NCBI GenBank assembly: GCA_031119395.1
Contig: JAVHYA010000006.1
Coordinates: 1 to 64,000 of the forward strand
Direction of reading: 5' to 3'
Source: Pseudomonadota bacterium
Lineage (GTDB): Bacteria; Pseudomonadota; Gammaproteobacteria; Burkholderiales; Burkholderiaceae_C
Length of the DNA: 64,000 nt
Under the pieces are notes generated by a model, which worked only from the letters and a program-made list of their open reading frames with translations, did no database searches and was not told where the DNA came from. The position numbers and the translations under genes are program-made. Of the stretch, positions 1 through 7,750 are shown piece by piece. Numbering within the stretch: the first letter of the stretch is position 1; each line of letters starts with the position of its first letter.

Positions 1-350
1 GTTTGAAGCGCGGTCTTTCCACTCGGTTCCATATCTTTTAGGCCCTCTGCCCGGTTGTGACTAAGCCTGCAAGTGAACGGCAGCTCTTGGCCGAGAGCGG
101 CCGACTGAGAGGATAGCGCGAAGGTCGGCTACCGCTGCTCAGCACTCATCAGCCACCCACAGCCAGCCGCTGAATCCAGAGCAGCAGCACGTCGATCGCT
201 GCGACGACCTAGGCACCCCTTTGCCACCTGCGCAACCGCAACGCCCGCACCGGCAATGCGCACGCCCCCGCCACCGGCTGCCTCAACTCGCACGCCACCC
301 CACCCACACAGAACACCACCGACATCAGCCACCGCCGCATCCGCCCGGCG
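1..350. other. Left-edge stretch without a supportable gene
   Basis: This is 350 bases at the window edge, downstream of the response regulator. The overlapping short ORFs here (129..332 minus, 221..412 plus) encode low-complexity Gly/Ala/Val or Pro/His/Arg-rich peptides typical of out-of-frame GC-rich DNA, and I do not call them. A small hairpin (GCTCT-tggccg-AGAGC) lies near 90-105. I see no T-tract terminator, tRNA or transposon end. Confidence 0.5.
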
Positions 351-1103
351 CTAGTCATCCGCCGCCTCCACCTGCACCGAAAACACATACCCCTCGCTGC
401 GCACCGTCTTGATGTATCGCGGCTCGCGGGCGTCGTCGCGCAGGCACTTGCGCAGGCGGCTCACCATGAGGTCGATGGAACGCTCGAAGAGCTCGGCCTC
501 GCGGCCCTGGGTGATGGTGAGGATCTGGTCGCGGTTGAGCACTTTCTGCGGGTGCTCGAGGAAGACGCGCAGCAGCCGGTACTCGGCGCCGCTCAACGAC
601 ACGACCACGCCGTCGGCATCGAGCAGGTGGCGCTCGACGGTGTCGAGCCGCCAGTCGCCGAACACGAGCCAGCGCGCCTCGTCGCCATCGGCGCGGCGCA
701 GGTTGGGCGGCAGCATGCGGGTGCGGCGCAGCACGGCACGCAGGCGGGCCAGCAGTTCGCGCGCCGCGAAGGGCTTGGGCAGGTAGTCGTCGGCGCCCAT
801 CTCCAGGCCCAGGATGCGGTCGGCTTCGTCGCCGCGCGCGGTGAGCATCAGGATGGGCAGCGCCTTGTGCTTGCCGGCGCGCAGGTCGCGGCACAGGGTC
901 AGGCCGTCCTCGCCGGGCAGCATCAGGTCGAGGATCACCAGGTCGAACGGCCCCGATTGCTCCAGCGCGATGCGCATGTGCCGGCCGGTGGGCACGGCGG
1001 TCACCCGCAGGCCGTTCTTGACCAGGTACGCGCTGATCAGCTCGCGGATCTCGCGGTCGTCGTCGACGATCAGGATGTGATCGCCAGAAAGTGCGGCAGA
1101 CAT
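351..1103 (-). CDS. OmpR-family DNA-binding response regulator
   Basis: Transcriptional response regulator of 250 aa, paired with the kinase gene immediately upstream. Residues 1-125 form a receiver with the acidic pocket IVDDD, phosphoacceptor Asp59 in VILDLMLPG, Thr88 and Lys110 in the LPKPF motif. Residues of roughly 150-245 form an OmpR/PhoB winged helix ending in IKTVRSEGYVF. The ORF track extends this frame to 2102, but the extension is antisense shadow of the kinase gene, and the ATG at 1101-1103 before ALSGDHILIVDDD fits the family. It lies 41 nt after the kinase stop and is probably the third gene of an ohr-kinase-regulator transcript. The input signal is unknown; the ohr neighbour hints at peroxide or envelope stress (inference). 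Confidence 0.93.
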   Translation of the reverse strand: MSAALSGDHILIVDDDREIRELISAYLVKNGLRVTAVPTGRHMRIALEQSGPFDLVILDLMLPGEDGLTLCRDLRAGKHKALPILMLTARGDEADRILGLEMGADDYLPKPFAARELLARLRAVLRRTRMLPPNLRRADGDEARWLVFGDWRLDTVERHLLDADGVVVSLSGAEYRLLRVFLEHPQKVLNRDQILTITQGREAELFERSIDLMVSRLRKCLRDDAREPRYIKTVRSEGYVFSVQVEAADD

Positions 1104-1144
1104 CGGGGCGTTGTCCTCTTCTTCGTCTCTTCTTGCGGCGCGGT

Positions 1145-2518
1145 TCAGGGGGGCGGCACGGGCACGCGCAGACGCGCCTCGAGCCCGCGTCGCCCCTCGC
1201 GGTGGTGCAGGCTCAGCGTGGCGCCCATCGACAGCGCGAGCTGGTGCGCGATGGCCAGGCCCAGGCCGGTGCCGCCGGTGTCGCGGCTGCGCGAGCCCTC
1301 GACGCGGTAGAAGGGCTGCAGCACGGCAGCCAGCTGGTCGTGCGGGATGCCGGGGCCCTCGTCGCGCACGGCGACGACCACCGCCTCGGCCTCGCGCACC
1401 AGCGCCACGTCGACCGGCGTGCCCTCGCCGTACTTGAGGGCGTTGTCGACCAGGTTGCCGACGATGCGGCGCAGCGCGTGGGGCGCGGCGCTGATCGGGC
1501 CGGTGGCCTCGCCGCCGAAGCGCACGGGCTGGCCGGTGTCGGCGTAGTCGTTGACCAGGCTTTCGACCAGCGCAGCCAGGTCGATGCGGCGCGCCGGTTC
1601 GCCGGTGCCGTGCAGGGTGCGTGCATAGCCCACGCCCTCCTTCACCAGCGTGTGCATGGCGTCGAGGTCGGCGCGGAACCGGTCGCGCTCGGGCAGCTGG
1701 TCGTCGTCCAGCAGGTCCAGGCGCAGGCGCATGCGGGTGATGGGCGTCTGCAGGTCGTGCGAGATGGCGGCCAGGATCTGCACGCGCTCGTCGACGTAGC
1801 CGGCCAGCCGGCGCTGCATGGCGTTGAAGGCGCGCGCGGCGCGTGCCACCTCGGCGGGGCCCTGCTCGTCGACGACCGCAGGCCGCAGGTCGGGCCCCAG
1901 GCCGTCGGCCGCGTCGGCCAGGCGTGCCAGCGGTCGGGTGACCAGGCGCGCGGCCCAGGCAGCGGCCAGGGCCAGCACGACGAGCTGCGCCACCAGCAGC
2001 CACAGCACCCAGTCCGACACCGGCATGGGCACGCGCCGCGCCAGCACATAGAGGCTGCTGCCATCGCCGAGGCCGACCTGCAGGCGCGCGGCGTTGGGCC
2101 ACTGGGTCGCCTCGCCGATGGCCAGCACCGGGTACGGCTTGAGCGCCTCCACGATGACGTCGACGAAGCGCCGCATCGCCGGCGCCGAGGGCGGCGGCGT
2201 GTCGACGGTGCCGCCGAGCGCGAAGCGGTAGTTGGGCCGTTCGAGCCGGTCGAGCCAGGCCGCCCGTTCGCCGGCGGGCAGACGGTCCAGCACGGCCACC
2301 GAACTGGCGATGTCGCGCTCGATGCCGCTGAGCATCAGCGCCTGCATGGCCTGGCCGCGCTCGTAGCGGATGGCCACGAAGGTGAGCCCCTGTGCCAGGG
2401 CCATCGCCAGCACGACCACCAACGTGACGCGCGCGGCCAGCGTGCGCGGCAGCAGGCGCCGCCGGCCGCGCGCGGGCGTGGCGGCGTCGATGGCGGTGGA
2501 GCCGGCGGGCAGGACCAT
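1145..2518 (-). CDS. Membrane sensor histidine kinase (HAMP-HisKA-HATPase)
   Basis: Inner-membrane sensor kinase of about 457 aa, partner of the downstream OmpR-type regulator. A first membrane helix spans about residues 30-50 and a second about 168-190. Between them is a periplasmic domain of about 115 residues with no recognised ligand fold. A HAMP linker follows, then the H-box ISHDLQTPI with the phosphorylated His near 254, the N-box NLVDNALKYG, the G1 box DEGPGIP and the G2 box GGTGLGLA. The architecture resembles EnvZ/RstB-class kinases. The ATG at 2516-2518 is preferred because it lies 10 nt after the ohr stop; the longer ORF in the track would overlap ohr by about 100 nt. Confidence 0.92.
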   Translation of the reverse strand: MVLPAGSTAIDAATPARGRRRLLPRTLAARVTLVVVLAMALAQGLTFVAIRYERGQAMQALMLSGIERDIASSVAVLDRLPAGERAAWLDRLERPNYRFALGGTVDTPPPSAPAMRRFVDVIVEALKPYPVLAIGEATQWPNAARLQVGLGDGSSLYVLARRVPMPVSDWVLWLLVAQLVVLALAAAWAARLVTRPLARLADAADGLGPDLRPAVVDEQGPAEVARAARAFNAMQRRLAGYVDERVQILAAISHDLQTPITRMRLRLDLLDDDQLPERDRFRADLDAMHTLVKEGVGYARTLHGTGEPARRIDLAALVESLVNDYADTGQPVRFGGEATGPISAAPHALRRIVGNLVDNALKYGEGTPVDVALVREAEAVVVAVRDEGPGIPHDQLAAVLQPFYRVEGSRSRDTGGTGLGLAIAHQLALSMGATLSLHHREGRRGLEARLRVPVPPP

Positions 2519-2528
2519 GGTGCGGCGC

Positions 2529-2948
2529 TCAGGCGAGCGAGAGTTCGACCGCGATGTTGCCGCGGGTCGCCTTCGAGTAGGGGCAGATGAGGTGGGCGCC
2601 GTCGACGATCTCGCGCGCCTGCGCGGCATCGATGCCCGGCAGGCTCACGCGCAGCCGGGCCTGCAGCCGGAAGCCGTCCTCGCCCGAGGCGAGGTCGACC
2701 TCGGCATCGACCGCCACGCCGGTCGGCAACGCCACGCCGGCCTGCTGCGCCGCGCGCCGCATGGCCCCGATGAAGCAGGCCGACCAGCCGGCAGCGAAGA
2801 GCTGCTCGGGGTTGGTGCCGACCCCCGTGCCGCCCGGTGGCGTGAGGCGCACGTCGAGCCGGCCGTCGTCGCTGCGCGCCGCGCCGTCGCGACCGCCGCT
2901 CGTGTGGGTCTTGCCGGTGTAGATCACCTTCGAGTCGTCCTGGGCCAT
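2529..2948 (-). CDS. ohr: Organic hydroperoxide resistance protein (Ohr/OsmC family)
   Basis: Thiol peroxidase of the Ohr branch, reducing organic hydroperoxides to alcohols in the cytoplasm. At 139 aa it has the usual length. Both reactive cysteines are present: Cys58 in AGWSACF and Cys122 in ICPYSKATRGN, the second being a signature of Ohr/OsmC. The start ATG is preceded by GAAGGAG. Ohr is classically controlled by a neighbouring MarR-type OhrR. None is seen here; instead a two-component system follows after only 10 nt and is probably cotranscribed. Family assignment is firm; the link to the two-component system is inferred from spacing. Confidence 0.93.
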   Translation of the reverse strand: MAQDDSKVIYTGKTHTSGGRDGAARSDDGRLDVRLTPPGGTGVGTNPEQLFAAGWSACFIGAMRRAAQQAGVALPTGVAVDAEVDLASGEDGFRLQARLRVSLPGIDAAQAREIVDGAHLICPYSKATRGNIAVELSLA

Positions 2949-3120
2949 GGAAGCATCTCCTTCGTCAATGCAGAGGGTCGAACAGAAGGCCGCGATTCTG
3001 GGCGCCGAAGGGCGCGCGGGCGGCCGCGGGTCTGTCGCTCTGTAGAGGAAGGCGAAGTGGACACAGTACGTTACCTGCCGACGGCCCAGGGCGCGGGCTG
3101 CCAGTGCGCCTGCGTTGCCG

Positions 3121-3190
3121 AATTGCTATCGAATCGATAGCTGTCAGCGCAGGCGGGACGGGCGCTGCAGGCACTTTTCTGCCTGAAAAG
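3121..3190 (+). repeat. Interspersed intergenic repeat, copy R1
   Basis: It begins with a perfect palindrome GCTATCGAATCGATAGC, followed by a CAGCGCAGGCGGGACGGGCG core and a GCTGCAGGCACTTTT tail. The same order of elements occurs at 12155-12218 (minus), 19554-19617 (plus) and, degenerate, at 24048-24110 (plus). It lies between two minus-strand genes, so unlike the other copies it does not precede a start codon in its own orientation. Conserved two-stem structure suggests a structured intergenic element. Confidence 0.75.
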
Positions 3191-3206
3191 CGCCGGGCCG
3201 CATCGC

Positions 3207-3797
3207 TCAATAGGGCGGGGCCTGCGTCGCCCGCTGCACGCGCGCCGCGTTCGTCCACCAGGCCAGGTCGTCGGCCCAGCGCGGGAAGGCGCGCTTCAGG
3301 CTCGCACCCGCATCGCCCGTCGGCTCGCCCTGCGCGTCCAGCGTCTGCGAGATCGGGCCCACCGCCAGCGTGCTGGAGACGACGACCATGCCCATCTCCG
3401 ACAGGATCGAATGCCAGGCGGTGCCCGAACGCACGCCCGAGAAGCGCCCGGCCGAATAGCTGGCGATGGCGGCGGGCCGCCAGAACCACTCCTCCAGGAA
3501 GTGGTCGGTGAGGTTCTTCAGCCCCGGCTGCACGCCCCAGTTGTATTCGCCGGTGACGAAGACGAAGGCGTCGGCCGCGCGGATCTTGCCGGCCAGCGTT
3601 TCGAGCGCCTCGGGCGCCTGGCCCTTGGGATGTTCCTTGTACATGCGGTCCAGCATCGGCAGGCCGACCGCCTTGGCGTCGATGAAGTCGACGTTCGCGC
3701 CGCGGGCGCGCAGGCCCTCGACGATGAAGTCCGCGAGGCGAATGCCCATGCGGTCGGACCGGTACGACCCGTAGAAGACGAGGATGTTGTCGGGCAT
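3207..3797 (-). CDS. NADPH-dependent FMN reductase / flavodoxin-fold quinone reductase-like protein
   Basis: Cytosolic flavodoxin-fold oxidoreductase of 196 aa (NADPH_red family, related to ArsH/SsuE/chromate reductases). The FMN phosphate-binding loop is seen near the N-terminus (VFYGSYRSDRMG) and the isoalloxazine-contacting GEYNWGVQPGLKNLTDH segment near residues 83-100. The start ATG has an AGGAG box (CAAGGAGCCTTCC). It stands alone on the minus strand between the IclR gene and the R1 repeat. Physiological substrate cannot be told from sequence; it may be a quinone, a flavin or an azo compound. Confidence 0.85.
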   Translation of the reverse strand: MPDNILVFYGSYRSDRMGIRLADFIVEGLRARGANVDFIDAKAVGLPMLDRMYKEHPKGQAPEALETLAGKIRAADAFVFVTGEYNWGVQPGLKNLTDHFLEEWFWRPAAIASYSAGRFSGVRSGTAWHSILSEMGMVVVSSTLAVGPISQTLDAQGEPTGDAGASLKRAFPRWADDLAWWTNAARVQRATQAPPY

Positions 3798-3842
3798 GGA
3801 AGGCTCCTTGGCGATTCAGCCCGGCATCATCTCAGCCCTTGC

Positions 3843-4646
3843 TCATCGGCGCTTGGCGCTCTCGCGTTCGGCCCACTGCTGCCCCATCCGGCGCGCGTGC
3901 CGCTCCATCGCCTGCACCAGCCGCGGCACCCGCTCGTCGGGCAGGCGGTCCTTGATGGCGGTGACGGCGAGGCCGGCCAGCACGGTGCCCTGCGGATGGT
4001 GCACCGGCACCGCCAGCGCGCGCGTGCCGGGCACGATGCCGGGCGACGCGTAGGCATAGCCGCGGCGCTGCAACACGCGCAACCGCTGGCGCAGTTCGTC
4101 GGGCTCGATGCGCAGGGCACGCAGGCGGCGCACGTTGCGCTGGATGGTGGCCGCGCGTTCGTCCTCCGGCAGGCTGCCCAGCAGCACGAGGCCGCTCACG
4201 CCCACGCCGAGCGGCCGCCGCGCGCCCACCTCGATCGACAGCACCTTCACGGCATAGCTGCCCGGATGCCGCGCGAGGCAGACCGAGTCGTCGCCGTTGC
4301 GGATGGTGAGGAAGCAGGTCTCGCCTTCGGCCTCGGCGAGCGCCTGCAGGTGCGGCGCTGCCACCGCGCGCAGGGGAAAGCCGGCCGAGCGCGCCAGGCC
4401 CATCAGCGAGACTTCGCCGCCGATCAGGTAGCGGCGCGTCGTGGCGTCCTGCTCCACCGCCCCCTCTTCCATCAGGACCTGCAGGAGCCGGTGCACCGTG
4501 GCGCGGTTCAGGCCGGTGGCCTGCGCCACGTCCAGCAGGCGCACGCCATGCTCCTGCCCCGCCGCCACGATGCGCAGCACCGCCAGCGCGCGTCGCACCG
4601 ACTGCGCGCCGGCGGTGGGGGCGGACTCGGCGGCTGCAGCGGCCAT
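3843..4646 (-). CDS. IclR-family transcriptional regulator
   Basis: Regulator of 267 aa with an N-terminal winged helix (about residues 14-75: RRALAVLRIV, then LNRATVHRLLQVLMEEGAV) and a C-terminal IclR effector-binding domain (about 85-255). IclR proteins commonly sense aromatic or organic-acid intermediates and control the adjacent divergent catabolic operon. The ATG at 4644-4646 is chosen because the N-terminus then matches family length; the longer ORF in the track is out-of-family sequence overlapping the upstream gene. It is 14 nt downstream of the flavin-reductase-like gene, probably in one operon, and likely binds the palindrome at 5317-5345. Confidence 0.9.
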   Translation of the reverse strand: MAAAAAESAPTAGAQSVRRALAVLRIVAAGQEHGVRLLDVAQATGLNRATVHRLLQVLMEEGAVEQDATTRRYLIGGEVSLMGLARSAGFPLRAVAAPHLQALAEAEGETCFLTIRNGDDSVCLARHPGSYAVKVLSIEVGARRPLGVGVSGLVLLGSLPEDERAATIQRNVRRLRALRIEPDELRQRLRVLQRRGYAYASPGIVPGTRALAVPVHHPQGTVLAGLAVTAIKDRLPDERVPRLVQAMERHARRMGQQWAERESAKRR

Positions 4647-4660
4647 CGGCAGCGAAAGGA

Positions 4661-5278
4661 TCAGACCACCGACTTGGCCGTCTGCTGCATGCGCCGCAGC
4701 GTGACGATGCGGCCGAGCGTCGCGTAGTTGGGCCCGCCGATGCGGCACACCGGGTCGAGCGCCAGCGTCTCGACCTTGCCGTCGTGCATGAGCCCGTCGC
4801 GCAGATGGAAGCGCGTCACCTCGCCGACGATGAACTCCGCGCCGGTCTCGCCGAAGGGGATGACCTGCGACAGCCGGCACTCCATGGCCACCGGCGCGTC
4901 GCGCAGGCGGGGCACCGCCACCGTCTCGCAGGGCACGGTGGCCAGGCCCAGCAGTTCGGCTTCGCTCACGTCCTCGGGATGCTCCTCGCTGCTCTCGTGG
5001 ATGGCGTTGAGCTGCGCCGAATCGCCGATGTGGACCACGTACTCGCCGCGGCTGTGGATGTGGGCGCCGGTGTCCTTGCGGCGCCCGGCCTTGCGCCCGA
5101 CGTTCACGCCCAGCATCGGCGGCTTGTTCGACACGAAGGTGAAGCAGGAGAAGGGCGCGAGGTTGACCACGCCGGAAGGCGACAGCGTGCTGATCCAGGC
5201 GATCGGCCGCGGCACGACCAGGCCGCTGAGCAGGCGGTAGGTGGCTTCGGGGGTGAGGGTGTGCGGTTCGATCTGCAT
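4661..5278 (-). CDS. Flavin reductase-like (FMN-binding split barrel) protein
   Basis: A protein of about 205 aa of the flavin reductase-like/FMN-binding split-barrel family. The N-terminal signature VPRPIAWISTLSPSGVVNLAPFS is the usual flavin-binding strand, followed by NKPPMLGV and RKDTGAHI. Members either supply reduced flavin to a two-component monooxygenase or act as stand-alone flavoproteins. No monooxygenase gene is visible nearby. Start choice is between ATG 5278 (MQIEP) and ATG 5287 (MRTMQIEP); neither has a clear ribosome site. It is the first gene of the leftward arm facing the Bug operon, followed by the IclR gene. Confidence 0.85.
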   Translation of the reverse strand: MQIEPHTLTPEATYRLLSGLVVPRPIAWISTLSPSGVVNLAPFSCFTFVSNKPPMLGVNVGRKAGRRKDTGAHIHSRGEYVVHIGDSAQLNAIHESSEEHPEDVSEAELLGLATVPCETVAVPRLRDAPVAMECRLSQVIPFGETGAEFIVGEVTRFHLRDGLMHDGKVETLALDPVCRIGGPNYATLGRIVTLRRMQQTAKSVV

Positions 5279-5316
5279 GGTCCGCATTGTGGACGCGACC
5301 GCGTGCAGGCGCGAAG

Positions 5317-5345
5317 CCGGAAAGTCCACATCATGGACTTTTCGG
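5317..5345. promoter_or_regulatory. Candidate IclR operator palindrome
   Basis: Inverted repeat with 11-base arms (10 of 11 paired) and a 7-base centre: ccggAAAGTCC-acatcat-GGACTTTtcgg. It lies in the divergent gap between the flavin-reductase/iclR arm and the Bug receptor operon, just upstream of a candidate plus-strand promoter. Position and symmetry suit the IclR-family regulator encoded next door (inference). Confidence 0.55.
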
Positions 5346-5356
5346 CCAACTTGGCG

Positions 5357-5386
5357 TTGCGGGCCACCGGCCCTTGTTCCTACAGT
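5357..5386 (+). promoter_or_regulatory. Candidate sigma-70 promoter of the Bug-to-aldolase operon
   Basis: TTGCGG and TACAGT are separated by 18 bases, 11 bases downstream of the palindrome and about 50 bases before the Bug start. The match to consensus is moderate. Placement of the operator upstream of the -35 box would fit an activator as well as a repressor. Confidence 0.35.
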
Positions 5387-5433
5387 GGGGACATCGCGAA
5401 CGCTGCACGAGCAGCCCAACGGAGACATCTTCC

Positions 5434-6423
5434 ATGCATCGACTCAAGGCCCTCGGCCTGGCCGCGACCGTCGGCTTCGGCCTGCTTCTTTCCACCCACG
5501 CCGCGCAGGCGCAGAACCCCGCCGCCTGGCCCGACAAGCCCGTGCGCCTGGTGCTGCCCTACCCGCCCGGCGGCAACGTCGACGGCGCGGCCCGCATCAT
5601 CAGCGACCAGCTGCAGGCCATCTTCAAGCAGCCTTTCCTGGTGGACAACAAGCCGGGCGCGGGCGGACTGATCGCGGGCGAATTCGTCGCCAAGGCCGCG
5701 CCCGACGGCTATACCTTCTTCATGGGCGCGAACGGGCCCATCCTCTTCTCGCCCACCATCTTCAAGCGCGACGTCTACGACTGGCGGCGCGACTTCGTGC
5801 CGGTGGGTTCGGTGTCGTTCACGCCGCTGGTGCTGCAGGTGAATCCCTCCACGCCCTACAAGACCATCGGCGAGCTGATCGAGGCCGGCAAGAAGCCCGG
5901 CAACAAGCTGACCATGGCCTCGCCCGGCGCCGGCACGCAGAACCACCTGGTGAGCGAATACCTGCAGCGGGAGAGCGGCAGCCACTGGACCACCGTGCAC
6001 TACAAGGGCAACGCACCGGCCACGACCGACCTGCTGGGCGGCCAGGTGAACTTCAACTTCGACCAGGTGTCGGTGGCGCAGCCCTTCATCCAGCAGGGCC
6101 GCACGCGGCCGCTGGCCGTGACCTCGCCGCAGCGCCTGCCGCAGCTGCCCGAGGTGCCCACGCTGCAGGAGTCCGGCTTCAAGGACTTCAGCACCGAGAC
6201 CTTCACCGGCATCCTGGCGCCCAAGGGCACGCCCGAGGCCATCGTGCAGAAGCTGTCGCAGGCGCTGCAGAAGATCCTGGCCGACAAGGCCGTGCAGGAG
6301 CGCTTCAACGTGCTGGGCTCGCAGGCCCGCGCGATGACGCCCGCCGAATTCACCCAGTTCCTCGACAAGGAAGACAAGCGATGGATTCCCATCATCAAGC
6401 AGGCCAACATCACGGCGCAGTGA
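5434..6423 (+). CDS. Bug-family periplasmic solute receptor
   Basis: Extracytoplasmic binding protein of the Bug/TctC family, 329 aa, usual length. A signal peptide of about 26 residues ends at QAQN. Family marks are LPYPPGGNVDGAARI near residue 40, NKPGAGGLIAGEFVA, AAPDGYTF and the C-terminal WIPIIKQANI. Such receptors bind carboxylates or aromatic acids and feed TctAB membrane proteins, which are absent here. It heads the rightward operon, so its ligand is probably the pathway substrate or a precursor. The ATG at 5434 has GGAG upstream; the longer ORF in the track is upstream shadow. The RidA gene overlaps its stop. Confidence 0.93.
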   Translation: MHRLKALGLAATVGFGLLLSTHAAQAQNPAAWPDKPVRLVLPYPPGGNVDGAARIISDQLQAIFKQPFLVDNKPGAGGLIAGEFVAKAAPDGYTFFMGANGPILFSPTIFKRDVYDWRRDFVPVGSVSFTPLVLQVNPSTPYKTIGELIEAGKKPGNKLTMASPGAGTQNHLVSEYLQRESGSHWTTVHYKGNAPATTDLLGGQVNFNFDQVSVAQPFIQQGRTRPLAVTSPQRLPQLPEVPTLQESGFKDFSTETFTGILAPKGTPEAIVQKLSQALQKILADKAVQERFNVLGSQARAMTPAEFTQFLDKEDKRWIPIIKQANITAQ

Positions 6424-6827
6424 CCCTCACGCGCGCCGCGCCCGCGGGCCGCACCGCCATCTACGTGGGCGGCTTCGGCCACAAGAACCCGATTCCCGCC
6501 GCCTGCCGCATCGGCCCGCTGGTCGAGAGCGGCAGCGTGCTGGGCACCGACCCGGCCACCGGCCAGATCGCCGAGGGCATCGAGGCGCAGTGCCGCCACA
6601 TGCTCGACAACCTGCGCCGCATCGTCGAGGCCGCCGGCGGCAGCACGGCCGACGTGGTCAAGGTCACGGTCTGGATGAAGGACCGCAGCCAGCGCCCCGC
6701 CCTCAACGTGCCCTGGCTCGACATGTTCCCCGACGCCGCCACGCGCCCCGCGCGCCATGCCATCCACGCACCCGAGCTCGACATGGGCAAGCTCATCGAG
6801 TGCGTGTTCACCGCCTACATCGCCTGA
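6420..6827 (+). CDS. RidA/YjgF-family protein (possible enamine/imine deaminase)
   Basis: About 135 aa of the Rid family; the fold hydrolyses enamines/imines to ketones plus ammonia. Marks include IVEAAGGSTADVVKVTVWMKD, the usual mid-family motif, and a C-terminal IECVFTAYIA. I choose a GTG start overlapping the Bug stop (GTGA); an ATG at 6381 would overlap the Bug gene by 43 nt. The family Arg that usually precedes the P-A-R-x-A motif is seen as TRPARHAIH. In an operon of ring-fission-type enzymes it may act as a pathway deaminase analogous to 2-aminomuconate deaminase, also a Rid-family protein, rather than as housekeeping RidA (inference). Confidence 0.82.
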   Translation: MTLTRAAPAGRTAIYVGGFGHKNPIPAACRIGPLVESGSVLGTDPATGQIAEGIEAQCRHMLDNLRRIVEAAGGSTADVVKVTVWMKDRSQRPALNVPWLDMFPDAATRPARHAIHAPELDMGKLIECVFTAYIA

Positions 6828-6847
6828 GCAGCCGCGAACGACCCGCC

Positions 6848-7750
6848 ATGCCCGACTACCTGCCCTTCGACCCCCATCCGCGCGCGCCGGCCCGGCCGCT
6901 GCCGCCGCTGGCCTGCGACAGCCAGTTCCACGTCTTCGGCCCGCGCGAGCGCTACCCCGTGCGCCCCGGTGCCGCCTACGAGATGCCCACCGCCACCTGG
7001 CAGGTGGCGCAGCGCCTGCATGCCACGCTGGGCATCCGGCGCGGCGTGATCGTGCAGGCCACCACGTACGGTGCCGACCACCAGGTGGTGCTCGATGCGC
7101 TGGCCGGCCTCAACGGCGACGGCCCGCGCCGCTACATGGGCTGTGCCAACGCGGCGGTGCTGATCGAGAGGGACGATGCCTACCTGCAGCAGCTGCACGC
7201 CGCCGGCGTGCGCGGTGCCCGCTTCACGCGCGGTGGCCTGGGCATCAGCTTCGGCCCCGCGGAGATGGACCGCGCGCTGGGCCGCGTGCGCGAGCTGGGC
7301 TGGTACGTGAAGGTGCAGCCCGAGCCGAACGGCGTGGCGGAGCAGATGAAGGCCTTCGCCCACCTCGATGTGCCCGTGCTCGTGGACCACATGGGCCGCG
7401 CCGACCCCGCCGCGGGCGAGGCCGATGCCAGCCTGCGCTGCCTGCTGGACCTGCTCCAGCGCGGCAACTTCTGGGTGATGCTGTCGCTGTCCGAGAAGCT
7501 CTCGCACGCCGGCGAGCCCTGGGACGACGTGGTGCCGCTGGCCCGCCGCCTGATCGCTGCCGCGCCCGAGCGCTGCGTGTGGGGCAGCGACTGGCCGCAC
7601 CCGGTCTCGGTCAGGCAGCCGCCGAACGAGGGCGCGCTGCTGGACCTGCTCATGCGTTTCGCGCCCGACGAGGCCCTGCTGCGCCGCATCCTGGTGGACA
7701 ACCCCGCCGCCTTCTTCGGCTTCGATGCCGAGGTGGAGGTGGCCGCATGA
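6848..7750 (+). CDS. Amidohydrolase-2 family lactonase (2-pyrone-4,6-dicarboxylate hydrolase-like)
   Basis: TIM-barrel hydrolase of 300 aa resembling LigI and 4-sulfomuconolactone hydrolase, which open lactones in aromatic lower pathways. Segments seen are CDSQFHVFGP near residue 24, then ATTYGADHQVVLDAL, LVDHMGRADP and WGSDWPHP near 250. The N-terminal HxH pair of the superfamily appears as Q-F-H, with Gln in the first position; LigI-type enzymes are reported to work without metal, so this need not abolish activity. It lies 20 nt after the RidA gene and overlaps the FAH gene by ATGA. The true substrate is unknown. Confidence 0.85.
   Translation: MPDYLPFDPHPRAPARPLPPLACDSQFHVFGPRERYPVRPGAAYEMPTATWQVAQRLHATLGIRRGVIVQATTYGADHQVVLDALAGLNGDGPRRYMGCANAAVLIERDDAYLQQLHAAGVRGARFTRGGLGISFGPAEMDRALGRVRELGWYVKVQPEPNGVAEQMKAFAHLDVPVLVDHMGRADPAAGEADASLRCLLDLLQRGNFWVMLSLSEKLSHAGEPWDDVVPLARRLIAAAPERCVWGSDWPHPVSVRQPPNEGALLDLLMRFAPDEALLRRILVDNPAAFFGFDAEVEVAA

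Noticed and set aside
129-412. Short ORFs at the left edge (129..332 minus, 221..412 plus)
   Set aside because: Low-complexity composition, no ribosome site and mutual overlap; typical of random open frames in GC-rich DNA.
351-2102. 583-aa ORF merging the response regulator with a long N-terminal extension
   Set aside because: The extension is Ala/Arg/Pro-rich antisense shadow of the kinase gene; receiver homology starts at the ATG at 1103.
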